A DNA stretch of 27,042 nt from an uncultured Lachnospiraceae bacterium (lineage in GTDB: Bacteria > Bacillota > Clostridia > Lachnospirales > Lachnospiraceae), in NCBI GenBank assembly GCA_934418055.1, contig CAKRWX010000005.1, positions 1 to 27,042 on the forward strand, given 5' to 3'. The position numbers were made by a program, and so were the translations under genes. Positions 6,745 to 15,090 of the stretch are shown here, piece by piece. The stretch's first letter is position 1; each line of letters starts with the position of its first letter. The notes beneath the pieces were generated by a model that made no database searches, was not told where the DNA came from, and saw nothing but the letters and a program-made list of their open reading frames with translations.

Positions 6745-8094
6745 ATGGACGACGCTTTGATCAAGCGGGTGCTGCCTCACAGTCTGGAGGCGGAGCAGTC
6801 GGTCATCGGCTCCATGCTGATGGACAGAGAGGCCATTATCACGGCATCGGAGATCGTGACGGCGGATGATTTTTATCAGCATCAGTACGGCGTGATGTAC
6901 GAATCCATGGTGGAGCTGTTTAATGAGGGAAAACCGGTAGATCTGGTCACGCTGCAGAACCGCTTAAAGGAAAAGGACGTGCCGCCGGAGGTGTCAAGCC
7001 TGGAGTTTGTCCGGGATATCATCACCACTGTGCCGACTTCGGCCAATGTGAAATATTATGCCACCATTGTAAAGGAAAAGGCGGTGCTCCGGAGACTGAT
7101 CCGGGTCAATGAGGAGATCGCCAATGACTGCTATCTGGGAAGAGATCCGCTGGAGACCATTTTGGCGGATACGGAGAAGAAGATTTTCGATCTGTTGCAG
7201 AGCCGCAGTTTCGGCGATTTCGTGCCGATCCGCCAGGTGGCGTTAAATGTACTGGAAAATATTGAAAAGGCGTCCAAGACCAAGGAAACGGTCACAGGCG
7301 TTCCAACGGGCTTTATTGACCTGGATTATAAGACGTCCGGATTCCAGCCGTCTGACTTTATCCTGATCGCGGCCCGTCCGTCTATGGGTAAAACGGCGTT
7401 TGTCTTAAACGTGGTTGACCATGTGGCGGTGAAGAAAGGAATCCCCTGTATGGTATTCAGTCTGGAGATGTCCAAGGAGCAGCTGGTAAATCGTATGCTT
7501 TCCATGGAGTCCAATGTGGATTCCCAGAAGCTGCGTACCGGTACTCTGACGGATTCGGACTGGGATGCGGTGGTGGAAGGCGTCGGCATCATCGGCGGTT
7601 CCAAGTTGATCATCGACGATACGCCAGGTATTTCCATTTCCGAGCTGCGCTCCAAGTGCAGGAAAATGAAGCTGGAGCACGGTCTTGGCATGGTGATCAT
7701 CGATTACTTACAGTTGATGACCGGAAGCGGCAAGAACGGCGATAACCGTCAGCAGGAGATCTCGGAGATTTCCCGTTCCTTAAAGGCTTTAGCCAGAGAG
7801 ATGCAGGCTCCGGTGGTGGCGCTGTCCCAGTTAAGCCGTGCCTGTGAGACCAGAACGGACCACCGACCGATGCTTTCCGACCTGCGTGAGTCGGGAGCGA
7901 TTGAGCAGGATGCGGATGTGGTAATGTTCTTGTACCGTGATGATTATTATAATAAAGATTCTGAGATGAAGGATATGGCGGAGGTAATCATCGCCAAACA
8001 GCGAAACGGCCCAATCGGAACCGTGAATCTGGTGTGGATGCCCCAGTATACCAAGTTTGCCAATGCCACGAGGCCGGGACAGGGACCGCAGTAG
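6745..8094 (+). CDS. dnaB: Replicative DNA helicase DnaB
   Basis: A 449-residue hexameric helicase that unwinds DNA at the replication fork 5'-3' on the lagging strand (called DnaC in Bacillus). The N-terminal primase-contacting domain (PHSLEAEQSVIGSMLMD) spans about residues 8-110. A linker follows, and then the RecA-like motor from about 180: Walker A ARPSMGKT (210-217), SLEMSKEQL, Walker B VIIDYLQL (D320), SQLSRACE, and KQRNGPIG with the likely arginine finger R420. The length is normal. AACGGAGG lies just before the ATG. No intein interrupts the P-loop. It is the last gene of the gdpP-rplI-dnaB group and a terminator follows. Confidence 0.97.
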   Translation: MDDALIKRVLPHSLEAEQSVIGSMLMDREAIITASEIVTADDFYQHQYGVMYESMVELFNEGKPVDLVTLQNRLKEKDVPPEVSSLEFVRDIITTVPTSANVKYYATIVKEKAVLRRLIRVNEEIANDCYLGRDPLETILADTEKKIFDLLQSRSFGDFVPIRQVALNVLENIEKASKTKETVTGVPTGFIDLDYKTSGFQPSDFILIAARPSMGKTAFVLNVVDHVAVKKGIPCMVFSLEMSKEQLVNRMLSMESNVDSQKLRTGTLTDSDWDAVVEGVGIIGGSKLIIDDTPGISISELRSKCRKMKLEHGLGMVIIDYLQLMTGSGKNGDNRQQEISEISRSLKALAREMQAPVVALSQLSRACETRTDHRPMLSDLRESGAIEQDADVVMFLYRDDYYNKDSEMKDMAEVIIAKQRNGPIGTVNLVWMPQYTKFANATRPGQGPQ

Positions 8095-8399
8095 TGAGGC
8101 GGGACGTAAAAAACGGCTGGTGCGTCTGGAAGAAAATAGAGAAAAATGTGGAGAAGTTCCTTGGAGACGAGGAGCTTCTTTTTTTGTATGCAAAATGCGA
8201 AGTTTCTGCTTGGGTGCATGGCTGCGTTTGCGAAGCGCCCCGGTGCGGCTTGCCAGCTTCCGCGCTTCAAGCGGGCGGTGGGAAATTTTGATGGAATTGT
8301 TTTTCCCAGTAATAATATTAGTTCTCAAGGCATATGATGGTGTTAGAAACCGATCCTGTGGAACAGGCGGGGAAATATGGGACAAGAGGTGAAAATGGT
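8095..8399. other. Intergenic region between dnaB and the MerR-type gene
   Basis: About 305 bases. They contain the dnaB terminator and then a GC-rich stretch (about 8216-8282) with nested inverted repeats such as GAAGCG (8232-8237) with CGCTTC (8264-8269). After 8285 lies an AT-rich stretch with only a poor promoter match (TTGATG 8288-8293, AATAAT 8311-8316). The phrase GCGTTTGCGAAG recalls the GTTTGCGCGAAG of the REP-like copy A, but the rest does not align. Overlapping open frames here look like chance. Confidence 0.6.
8153..8185 (+). terminator. Terminator of dnaB
   Basis: GAAGTTCCT (8153-8161) pairs with AGGAGCTTC (8170-8178), 9 bp with one G-U, followed by seven T residues. Confidence 0.85.
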
Positions 8400-9233
8400 A
8401 TGGCGGAAGCACGTTATCTGATATCGGACGCGGCAAAGAAGGTGGACGTGGAATCCCACGTTCTGCGTTATTGGGAAGAAGAACTGGAACTGAACATTCC
8501 ACGGAATGAAATGGGGCATCGGTATTACACCGATTATCATATCCGCCTGTTCCGACGGGTGAAGGAATTGAAGGAGAAGGGATATCAGCTGAAGGCGATC
8601 AAAGGGGTTCTGGACCGTCTAAACCATGCAGGCGGGGAGATTACCATCACGGAAGATGATATGGAGAAGGAAATGAGAAAGACCTGGCTGGCGGAGTGCT
8701 GGTCAGCGCCGGATATGGAGGGAGAGCAGATGAAAGATGTGGAACAGACTGCGGCAGCGGGTGTTGATGGAGGAGAAAAGAACGGAAATGAAAAATCTGG
8801 GATTGGGACGAATGACGGACGAAATAGGGGAGATAGCGCTGAAAATGGGGATCTGCGCGCGATGGAAGACGAGACTCATGGGGAAACGGGATTAACCAGC
8901 CAGGAGAAACTGCAGCAGCTTCAGATCCTGTTTAACCATATGGTGGGACAGGCTATGGACGAGAAGCTGGAGCGGATGCAAAATGAGCTGGCGGACAAGC
9001 TGGGAGATACGGTAAGCAATACCGTGGGAGACCGGGTGACAGACCGTGTCATGCGGGAAGTGGAGTATCTGATGCGGGTCAGCGATGAGAAGGAAGAAGA
9101 GCGCTACCGGCAGCTGGATGCGGCCATCCGCTCTACCCAGAAGAATGGCAAGAGCCATGCGGAGGCGGCGGCTACGAAACTGCCATTCTTCAAAAAGAAA
9201 CGATTTGGAAAGAGTGGGAAGAAATTGTTCTGA
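8400..9233 (+). CDS. MerR-type DNA-binding protein with long variable C-terminal part
   Basis: A 277-residue protein. Residues about 5-75 are a MerR-type winged helix-turn-helix: YLISDAAKKVDVESHVLRYW, then MGHRYYTDYHIRLFRRVKEL and KEKGYQLKAIKGVLDRL. A Gly/Asn/Asp-rich, probably disordered stretch (about 105-165) follows, then a long charged helix likely to form a coiled coil (about 168-255) and a basic tail FFKKKRFGKSGKKLF. No ligand-binding cysteines typical of metal-sensing MerR proteins are visible. The HTH-linker-coiled-coil layout resembles RacA-like chromosome-binding relatives, but I cannot tell a regulator from a chromosome-organising protein. I chose ATG 8400 because AGAGGTG lies 8 bases upstream; an in-frame ATG exists at 8334 without a good site. 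Confidence 0.8.
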   Translation: MAEARYLISDAAKKVDVESHVLRYWEEELELNIPRNEMGHRYYTDYHIRLFRRVKELKEKGYQLKAIKGVLDRLNHAGGEITITEDDMEKEMRKTWLAECWSAPDMEGEQMKDVEQTAAAGVDGGEKNGNEKSGIGTNDGRNRGDSAENGDLRAMEDETHGETGLTSQEKLQQLQILFNHMVGQAMDEKLERMQNELADKLGDTVSNTVGDRVTDRVMREVEYLMRVSDEKEEERYRQLDAAIRSTQKNGKSHAEAAATKLPFFKKKRFGKSGKKLF

Positions 9234-9330
9234 ATTGAGTAAGCGTAATGGGGTGTGGAAAACAAATGGTTATGTTGTGGAAAAAGCGGGTCAAGTGATA
9301 AAAATTGGGGATAAAATCGTATATGATATA

Positions 9331-9367
9331 AAATCGACTCCTGGGTGATGGAACCAGGAGTCGGTTT
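9331..9367. terminator. Bidirectional terminator between convergent genes
   Basis: CGACTCCTGG (9335-9344) pairs perfectly with CCAGGAGTCG (9354-9363), extended to 14 pairs by AAAT/GTTT. A-rich sequence on the left gives a T tract for the minus-strand transcript, so it can serve both the MerR-type gene and the amidotransferase-like gene. Confidence 0.75.
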
Positions 9368-9380
9368 AGGCTTAGGTATA

Positions 9381-10091
9381 TTATTTACAGGCAGTCACGA
9401 ATGCGGTAAATAACCGCTCCGCCGCCCCGTCTTCCGGCCAGAGATACTCTGGATGCCACTGGACGCCGACAAAAAACGGGTAGTCAGGCATTTCCACTGC
9501 TTCGATCAGGCCGTCGGAAGTCCATCCGGTGGCGGTCAGTCCATTTGCCAGATCCTTGATGGCCTGGTGGTGGGAGCTGTTGACGCCGATGGAATCTGCC
9601 TGGCAGATGGCGTGAAGCTGCGAGCCTGGGGCGATGGCTACGCGGTGGGAGAAAGAAATATAGTGAAATGGCTGTTTGTGGGCAATGGGGAATTCCCGGA
9701 TCACCTGGCTGGGAATGTCCTGGTAGAGAGTTCCACCCAAAGCCACGTTAAGAAGCTGGATTCCGCGGCAGATGCCAAGGACCGGCTTTTTTGCTGCCAT
9801 GACCAGGGGGAGAAGGGCCAGTTCCATCTGGTCACGTTCCGGGGAAACATTGCCGCATTTCTCGTGGGTCTCTTCTCCAAAATAAAATGGGTGGATATCC
9901 GGGCCGCCGGTGAAGAGAAAGCCGTCTAAGGTCTCCACAAGCTGTTCCAGGTCTTCCTTATCAGCCTTCAAGGGGAGAATCACTGGGATTCCTCCTGCGT
10001 GACGAATGGCTGCTAAATAGGTAGGCCGACAGGTGCTGTCTTTGGTTTCCTGGTCAAGAGACGGGGTGACACCGATCAACGGTTTTTTCAT
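9381..10091 (-). CDS. Class I glutamine amidotransferase-like hydrolase (peptidase C26, PuuD-like)
   Basis: A 236-residue protein of the gamma-glutamyl-gamma-aminobutyrate hydrolase family. The catalytic triad is visible: C108 in LGICRGIQLLNV (nucleophile elbow), H213 and E215 in VQWHPEYLW. The oxyanion segment FTGGPDIHP precedes it. Family members hydrolyse gamma-glutamyl amides such as gamma-Glu-GABA in polyamine breakdown. No other putrescine-degradation gene is nearby, so the true substrate is uncertain. I chose ATG at 10091 because GGAGG lies 10 bases upstream; the in-frame TTG two codons earlier sits too close to that site. It lies behind the ferredoxin gene on the same strand but a strong terminator separates them. 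Confidence 0.88.
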   Translation of the reverse strand: MKKPLIGVTPSLDQETKDSTCRPTYLAAIRHAGGIPVILPLKADKEDLEQLVETLDGFLFTGGPDIHPFYFGEETHEKCGNVSPERDQMELALLPLVMAAKKPVLGICRGIQLLNVALGGTLYQDIPSQVIREFPIAHKQPFHYISFSHRVAIAPGSQLHAICQADSIGVNSSHHQAIKDLANGLTATGWTSDGLIEAVEMPDYPFFVGVQWHPEYLWPEDGAAERLFTAFVTACK

Positions 10092-10110
10092 GGACAAGAT
10101 ACCTCCTTTA

Positions 10111-10147
10111 ACAACAAATGCCCCTTCCGGTGAACGGAAGGGGCATT
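10111..10147 (-). terminator. Terminator of the ferredoxin gene
   Basis: AATGCCCCTTCCG (10117-10129) pairs perfectly with 10135-10147 (13 bp, loop GTGAA). On the minus strand it is followed by a T-rich tail (TTTGTTGTT). Confidence 0.8.
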
Positions 10148-10163
10148 ATGTATGATCTTATAA

Positions 10164-10334
10164 TTAAGCCTCGCTGATAGCGCCAGTTGGGCAAGCAGCC
10201 TCACAAGCACCACAATCGATACAAGCGTCAGCATCTACAACGTACTGAGAATCGCCCTGGGAAATAGCTCCTACTGGACACTCGCCTTCGCAAGTACCGC
10301 AAGATACGCAAGAATCACTAATAACACGTGCCAT
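10164..10334 (-). CDS. 2[4Fe-4S] clostridial-type ferredoxin
   Basis: A 56-residue protein with two complete CxxCxxCxxxCP motifs: C9, C12, C15, C19 (CVSCGTCEGECP) and C38, C41, C44, C48 (CIDCGACEAACP). Each is followed by a GAIS turn, giving the internal twofold repeat of clostridial ferredoxins. It is acidic and cytoplasmic, and carries low-potential electrons, for example for pyruvate:ferredoxin oxidoreductase, hydrogenase or Rnf; the partner cannot be read from the context. AAGGAGG lies about 9 bases before the ATG. A good promoter and a strong terminator make it a monocistronic, probably highly expressed gene between the amidotransferase-like gene and pflA. Confidence 0.97.
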   Translation of the reverse strand: MARVISDSCVSCGTCEGECPVGAISQGDSQYVVDADACIDCGACEAACPTGAISEA

Positions 10335-10373
10335 AGTTGATTACCTCCTTATATATTCTATACATTTGCTTTC

Positions 10374-10402
10374 ATTTTATACTAAAACCCGGAAATATTC
10401 AA
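10374..10402 (-). promoter_or_regulatory. Promoter of the ferredoxin gene
   Basis: On the minus strand TTGAAT (10397-10402) and TAAAAT (10374-10379) are 17 bases apart, placing the transcription start about 30 bases ahead of the ferredoxin start codon. Confidence 0.65.
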
Positions 10403-10456
10403 GTGGAAATTGTTGCACTATTGTTCAAAATTTAGAGCAATGTCAGTTAGCTTTGA

Positions 10457-11215
10457 CTAATTGTTGCTCCATTGGTCATAGATTCCACGCAAAATGACTG
10501 TTCGGGCGGTCTGTGCCTTTTCTTTGGAGAGAGGCGGGACGTCTTTCAGGGGATAATCCAGTCCAAGCTGTGCATATTTTGCCTTTCCCATGTCATGGTA
10601 GGGGAGAACATCCAGGGCGGTGACATGATGCAGGGTTCCGATGAAACGGCCCAGGCGGTAGAGGGACGCTTCATCGTCGGTGTAACCGGGAACGACCACG
10701 TGGCGGATCCAGATCGGGATTCCTTTCTGGTCTAAATAGCGGGCAAAGGCCAGAATGTGGTCATTTTTCTGGCTGCACAGGGCTTCATGCTTTACAGAAT
10801 CGATGTGTTTGATATCCAGCATGACCAGCCGCGTCACTGCCATCAGCCGGTCAAACCGGGCCAGAAGTTCCGGCTTTTCCGGGCGGAATGTGATGCCGGA
10901 GGTGTCAAGGCAGGTGTGGATGCCGCGGGCAGCCGCCTGGGTGAACAGTTCCGTGACAAAATCCATCTGCATCAGGGGTTCGCCTCCGGTGACAGTCAGG
11001 CCGCCGGAGGTGTAGAAGGATCTGGAACGCTCATACTGGGCCAGAATCTCGTCCACGGACATGGGTGTTCCGCCGTTCGTGTTCCAGGTATCCGGGTTGT
11101 GGCAGTAAAGGCAGCGCATGGGACAGCCCTGGAGAAAGACCACCAGGCGGATGCCAGGGCCGTCTACGGTGCCGAAACTTTCGATGGAGTGGATATTGCC
11201 AAGGATACCGGACAT
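10457..11215 (-). CDS. pflA: Pyruvate formate-lyase activating enzyme (radical SAM)
   Basis: A 252-residue glycyl-radical activase. The N-terminus carries HSIESFGTVDGPGIRLVVFLQ and the [4Fe-4S] motif C31-xxx-C35-xx-C38 (GCPMRCLYCHNPDTW) that binds S-adenosylmethionine; GGEPLMQ is the SAM-contacting GGE motif. It abstracts a hydrogen from the glycine of pyruvate formate-lyase to create the active radical, and works only without oxygen. I chose ATG 11215 because AGGAGG lies 6 bases upstream; the open frame runs 32 codons further 5' without a site. It lies 106 bases downstream of pflB with no terminator between, so the two are probably one operon. Confidence 0.95.
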   Translation of the reverse strand: MSGILGNIHSIESFGTVDGPGIRLVVFLQGCPMRCLYCHNPDTWNTNGGTPMSVDEILAQYERSRSFYTSGGLTVTGGEPLMQMDFVTELFTQAAARGIHTCLDTSGITFRPEKPELLARFDRLMAVTRLVMLDIKHIDSVKHEALCSQKNDHILAFARYLDQKGIPIWIRHVVVPGYTDDEASLYRLGRFIGTLHHVTALDVLPYHDMGKAKYAQLGLDYPLKDVPPLSKEKAQTARTVILRGIYDQWSNN

Positions 11216-11321
11216 AAAAAACCTCCTGAAAATGTGAGAAGGGTCAGTAGTGACTGCCAGACGGGGCAAAAACTTCATCCACCGCCCGGAAAAATGAAAA
11301 TGAAAAAACAAGAAAATTCCG

Positions 11322-13703
11322 TCAGATTCCCGTGTGGAAGGTTCTGGAAATCACCTCGTCCTGCTGAGCCTTTGTTAGTTTAATAAAGTTGACTGCGTAG
11401 CCAGATACTCGGACGGTCAACTGCGGGTATTTTTCCGGGTGCGCCTGGGCGTCTAAGAGGGTCTCCCGGCGGAAAACATTGACGTTTAGGTGGTGTCCGC
11501 CTTCGCTCATATAGCCGTCTAACAGGGTGACCAGGTTTTGAATCTGTGAGTCACTGACGGTTTGGCTGGTCAGGTTATCAGATGTGGACGGGGGTTCTAC
11601 GCCAGATGTCTGGGCGTCTGCGCAGGACGGACAGCCCCCTTTTTCATCAGAAACCGCCAGAAAGACCGGCGTGCAGCAGGAGATCCCTTCAATCGCCAAC
11701 GGATCCGCTTTCCCCAGCGCATCCGGCACAATGGAAAAGGTATTGGAGATCCCGTCCTGGGCATCCTCAAATGGCAGTTTCGCCACGGAAGCTAAGGACG
11801 CCACGGCTCCATGGCTGTCCCGCAGGTGCATGGGGTTGGCGCCTGGGGCGAAGGCTTCTCCGGCTTTGCGGCCATCGGGAGTGGAGCCGGTGTTTCTGCC
11901 GTACACCACATTGGAGGTGATGGTCAGAATGGAAGTGGTCGGAATGCTCTGGCGGTACGTGGGGTGCCGCTTGATCTCGCTCATGAAGGTGTGGACCAGT
12001 TCTCTGGCGATCTCGTCCACCCGGTCGTCGTTGTTGCCGTATTTTGGAAAATCGCCGGTTACCTCATAGTCGGTAACGATGCCATTTTCATCCCGGATGG
12101 TCCTTACTTTGGCGTATTTGATGGCGGATAGGGAGTCTGCCACCACGGACAGACCGGCGATTCCGGTGGCAAACCAGCGGGTCACCTGGCGGTCGTGGAG
12201 AGCCATCTGGAGTTTTTCGTAGCTATATTTGTCGTGCATATAGTGGATGATGTTCAGGGCATTGACGTAAACGCCAGCCAGCCATTTCATCATGTCACGG
12301 TAGGCTGCCATGACTTCTTCATAGTCCAGGTATTCCGAGGTGATGGGGCGGTATCTGGGGCCGACCTGTACCTTGGAGATCTCGTCCACACCGCCGTTGA
12401 TGGCGTAGAGAAGACATTTGGCTAAGTTGGCGCGGGCGCCGAAGAACTGCATTTCCTTGCCTACGCGCATGGAGGAGACGCAGCAGGCGATGGCGTAATC
12501 ATCGCCGTGGGTCACCCGCATCAGGTCGTCATTTTCGTATTGGATCGAAGAAGATTCGATGGATGTCTGGGCGCAGAACCGCTTGAAATGTTCTGGCAGG
12601 CGGGTGGACCATAATACGGTCAGGTTCGGTTCCGGGGCAGTGCCGAGATTTTGCAGGGTGTGCAGGTAGCGGAAGGACATTTTCGTCACCAGATGGCGGC
12701 CGTCCAAGCCTACGCCGCCGATGGATTCCGTCACCCAGGTGGGATCGCCGGAAAATAACTCGTTGTATTCCGGCGTGCGGGCAAATTTCACCAGACGCAG
12801 TTTCATGATAAAATGGTCGATGAATTCCTGGATCTGCTCTTCGGTGTAGGTGCCATGTTCCAGGTCCCGTTTCGCGTAGATGTCCAGAAACGTGGAGGTC
12901 CGGCCTAAGGACATGGCGGCGCCGTTCTGCTCCTTTACAGCCCCTAAATAGGCAAAATAAAGCCACTGGATGGCTTCCTTCACGTCTTTCGCCGGTTGGG
13001 AAATGTCATAGCCGTAGATCTCGCCCAATTTCTTTAAGTCCGCCAGAGCGCGGATCTGCTCGGACAGTTCTTCCCGGTCCCGGATCACATCCGGTTCCAT
13101 CACCGTGCGGGTGGACGCTTTCTGGGCCTCTTTATCCCGGATCAGACGGTCGATCCCGTAGAGCGCCACCCGGCGGTAATCGCCGATGATCCGGCCACGG
13201 CCGTAGGCGTCTGGAAGTCCGGTGATGATGTGGCTTTTGCGGCAGGCCCGCATTTCTGGTGTGTAGGCGTCAAAGACCCCGGCGTTGTGGGTCTTCCGGT
13301 GGATGGTGAAAAATCCGCTGATCTCCGGGTCCACCTGGTAACCGTTGTCACTGCAGGCTTTTTCCACCATGCGGATGCCGCCGTAGGGCTGCAATGACCG
13401 CTTAAAAGGTTTGTCTGTCTGAAAACCGACGATGGTCTCTTTGGATCGGTCTAAGTAGCCGGGGCCGTGGGAGGTGATGGTGGAGATCACGCGGGTGTCC
13501 ATATCCAGGACGCCGCCAGCTTCCCGCTCTTTTTGAGAGAGTTCCAGCACCTGGCTCCACAGATCTTTTGTATTCTGGGTCGGCCCCGCTAAAAAGGAGC
13601 CGTCGCCGTCATAAGGTGTATAATTTTTCTGGATAAAATCCCGGACGTTGATCTCCGTCTCCCAGGAGCCGCCGGTGAATCCGTTCCATTCGGGTTTGCG
13701 CAT
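11322..13703 (-). CDS. pflB: Pyruvate formate-lyase (formate C-acetyltransferase) with Cys-rich insert
   Basis: A 793-residue glycyl-radical enzyme converting pyruvate and CoA to acetyl-CoA and formate. The adjacent active-site cysteines are C407-C408 ([10 protein letters not shown]) and the radical glycine is G768 (RVSGYAVNF). PFL hallmarks include [21 protein letters not shown] and HHLNVNV. Most clostridial PFLs are near 745-750 residues. The excess lies in one place, residues about 666-719, where a short loop in relatives is replaced by 54 residues with C676-C677 and CPSC (C691, C694), followed by a Ser/Thr-rich stretch. The reading frame is intact through it. The start ATG at 13703 has AAGGAGG upstream; an 87-codon open extension has none. 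It is followed by pflA. Confidence 0.95.
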   Translation of the reverse strand: MRKPEWNGFTGGSWETEINVRDFIQKNYTPYDGDGSFLAGPTQNTKDLWSQVLELSQKEREAGGVLDMDTRVISTITSHGPGYLDRSKETIVGFQTDKPFKRSLQPYGGIRMVEKACSDNGYQVDPEISGFFTIHRKTHNAGVFDAYTPEMRACRKSHIITGLPDAYGRGRIIGDYRRVALYGIDRLIRDKEAQKASTRTVMEPDVIRDREELSEQIRALADLKKLGEIYGYDISQPAKDVKEAIQWLYFAYLGAVKEQNGAAMSLGRTSTFLDIYAKRDLEHGTYTEEQIQEFIDHFIMKLRLVKFARTPEYNELFSGDPTWVTESIGGVGLDGRHLVTKMSFRYLHTLQNLGTAPEPNLTVLWSTRLPEHFKRFCAQTSIESSSIQYENDDLMRVTHGDDYAIACCVSSMRVGKEMQFFGARANLAKCLLYAINGGVDEISKVQVGPRYRPITSEYLDYEEVMAAYRDMMKWLAGVYVNALNIIHYMHDKYSYEKLQMALHDRQVTRWFATGIAGLSVVADSLSAIKYAKVRTIRDENGIVTDYEVTGDFPKYGNNDDRVDEIARELVHTFMSEIKRHPTYRQSIPTTSILTITSNVVYGRNTGSTPDGRKAGEAFAPGANPMHLRDSHGAVASLASVAKLPFEDAQDGISNTFSIVPDALGKADPLAIEGISCCTPVFLAVSDEKGGCPSCADAQTSGVEPPSTSDNLTSQTVSDSQIQNLVTLLDGYMSEGGHHLNVNVFRRETLLDAQAHPEKYPQLTVRVSGYAVNFIKLTKAQQDEVISRTFHTGI

Positions 13704-13818
13704 AGATGAGAACCTCCTTGATGATGATTTGATGACTATTAGTGTTGCCAGAGTTCCATGATAATATTGTTGCTTTTTTGACAAAAATTGGAAGCCGCTG
13801 GAAAATGATGTTTCATAC

Positions 13819-13847
13819 TTGCAAAGATACAGAAAAAGTATTAATAT
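13819..13847 (+). promoter_or_regulatory. Promoter of the DUF1858 gene
   Basis: TTGCAA (13819-13824) and TAATAT (13842-13847) lie 17 bases apart, with transcription starting close to the AGAAGGAGG ribosome binding site. Confidence 0.6.
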
Positions 13848-13856
13848 AGTAATACT
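13837..13856. promoter_or_regulatory. Inverted repeat over the -10 box, candidate operator
   Basis: AGTATTA (13837-13843) and TAATACT (13850-13856) form perfect 7-base arms 6 bases apart, covering the -10 of the DUF1858 promoter in the pflB/DUF1858 divergent region. The position suits a repressor site, but the binding protein is not identified. Confidence 0.45.
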
Positions 13857-13877
13857 ATATAGAAGGAGGAAATACCC

Positions 13878-14078
13878 ATGCAGATTAATAAAGATATGCT
13901 GATCGGAGAGCTGGTTGTTATGGACGAGCTGATCCCACAGATGCTGATGGGCGCTGGCATGCATTGCTTAGGATGTCCATCTTCCCAGATGGAGTCTCTG
14001 GAAGAGGCTTGCATGGTACACGGCATCGATTGTGATGACCTGGTATCCAAGATGAACGAGATCCTGGCAAATCGATAA
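13878..14078 (+). CDS. DUF1858 small redox protein
   Basis: A 66-residue protein of the DUF1858 type, also described as a hybrid-cluster-protein-associated redox-disulfide domain. It has an N-terminal [14 protein letters not shown] helix-strand start and the signature [19 protein letters not shown] with the CxxC pair C30/C33. Two further cysteines, C45 and C52, lie in the C-terminal half. The family is thought to be redox-active or to bind an Fe-S or metal centre, but no reaction is established. AGAAGGAGG sits 9 bases before the ATG. It diverges from pflB, which fits an anaerobic redox role, though that is inference. It ends at a bidirectional terminator. Confidence 0.88.
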   Translation: MQINKDMLIGELVVMDELIPQMLMGAGMHCLGCPSSQMESLEEACMVHGIDCDDLVSKMNEILANR

Positions 14079-14110
14079 GATTTTGCGCTTATAACATATA
14101 GGCATGAAAA

Positions 14111-14167
14111 ACAGGCTGCTGATCTACTTAAGAGAATTCTTAAAAGATCAGCAGCCTGTCTGTTTTT
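14111..14167. terminator. Bidirectional terminator between the DUF1858 gene and mecA
   Basis: A 15-bp perfect stem (14111-14125 with 14145-14159) encloses a second hairpin (TTAAGA/TCTTAA). It is flanked by T-rich sequence on the right (CTGTTTTT) and AAAA on the left, so it can stop transcripts from both strands. Confidence 0.88.
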
Positions 14168-14183
14168 CAGAATGGCGGAAGCC

Positions 14184-14936
14184 TTAAATATTTTTCAGTA
14201 CCTGCAATGCCCGGTCCTTGGTAATGACCTCGTAGTGCTCCGCATAAAATGCTTCGCTGGCATATTCGCTGCGGGTCTTAGTGCCGTACTCGGACAAAAC
14301 GTTGCATACCCGGCTGAAGGAGCGAAGATCACTGCCCTCAGAGCGGATCACCAGGTAATACTGGGAGGTCTCCGGACGCTTGTAGAGGGTGTTGACTCCG
14401 TCATACAGGCCGTCGCAGGCTCTCGCCGCCTCGGATACCTGGTCTAAGCTGTTAAATAAGAAAATGCGGGCCGCTGTTTTCTGTGCGGACTCCTCATATC
14501 CTTCGTCTGTTGTCTCGGTTTGGTTCTCTAAGGAATCTTCTTCATTGCCATCGGAAATCTTAAAGCCGCCAAAGAGTTTTAATAACTCATCAGCGCCCTC
14601 TAAGGTGCCGCCTGCTAAGTCAGAGAGGAAATCGGAGGCTTCATCGGAATATGGGGAAAACTTGGAAAAACGGGTGTCCAGTTCCTCTGGGTCTTCGATC
14701 TTGGTGATGACCAGCATGATACTCTCATTGGACAATGGGATGGCTTCCACCATCAGCGGGATATCGTCTGCCTCGAAGCCGACTTCGCTGGAGGCCTTTT
14801 GAACCATTTCCCGGAACAGGTTTCTCGCTTTTTCACTGCCGTAGGCAAGCTCGCGGATATTTAAGTCTCTGGAACTGAGATCGAAGCTGGATAAGGTGCA
14901 GCGGATCTGGTTCTCATTGATACGTTCTATTTTCAT
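14184..14936 (-). CDS. mecA: Adaptor protein MecA
   Basis: A 250-residue MecA-like adaptor. The N-terminal substrate-binding domain (MKIERINENQIRCTLSSFDLSSRDLNI, about residues 1-80) is joined by an acidic linker (about 120-155) to the C-terminal ClpC-binding domain (about 155-245). That domain starts RIFLFNSLDQVSEAARAC, a MecA hallmark, and ends in YGTKTRSEYASEAFYAEHYEVI. MecA delivers targets to the ClpCP protease and stimulates ClpC assembly. The length is somewhat above the Bacillus protein (218 residues), mainly in the linker. AGGAAGTG precedes the ATG and a near-consensus promoter lies upstream. Confidence 0.9.
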   Translation of the reverse strand: MKIERINENQIRCTLSSFDLSSRDLNIRELAYGSEKARNLFREMVQKASSEVGFEADDIPLMVEAIPLSNESIMLVITKIEDPEELDTRFSKFSPYSDEASDFLSDLAGGTLEGADELLKLFGGFKISDGNEEDSLENQTETTDEGYEESAQKTAARIFLFNSLDQVSEAARACDGLYDGVNTLYKRPETSQYYLVIRSEGSDLRSFSRVCNVLSEYGTKTRSEYASEAFYAEHYEVITKDRALQVLKNI

Positions 14937-15024
14937 TTAGGATCACTTCCTTACTTTTCGTTGTAAATCATATATGTAAAGTTGCAGCAGGACAGAATTG
15001 TCCAGGCCATAAAAGATCATAGGC

Positions 15025-15053
15025 ATTATAAATATACTATATAATACGGTCAA
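15025..15053 (-). promoter_or_regulatory. Promoter of mecA
   Basis: On the minus strand TTGACC (15048-15053) and TATAAT (15025-15030) are 17 bases apart. The same AT-rich segment contains a plus-strand TATAAT at 15040-15045 with no good -35 box, which may serve the divergent kinase gene. Confidence 0.75.
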
Positions 15054-15090
15054 ATAGCAATTCCTATGTATATTATTTTAGGAAAAATTT

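Noticed and set aside
8034..8392. Overlapping plus-strand frames spanning the dnaB 3' end and the following gap
   Set aside because: They cross the dnaB terminator and GC-rich inverted repeats, have no start signals and no family resemblance.
12529..12966. Long antisense and shifted frames inside pflB and pflA
   Set aside because: They are shadows of the well-supported pfl genes and contain no known motif.
13704..13964. N-terminal extension of PflB by 87 codons
   Set aside because: It covers the divergent DUF1858 gene and promoter, while a strong ribosome binding site precedes the ATG at 13703.
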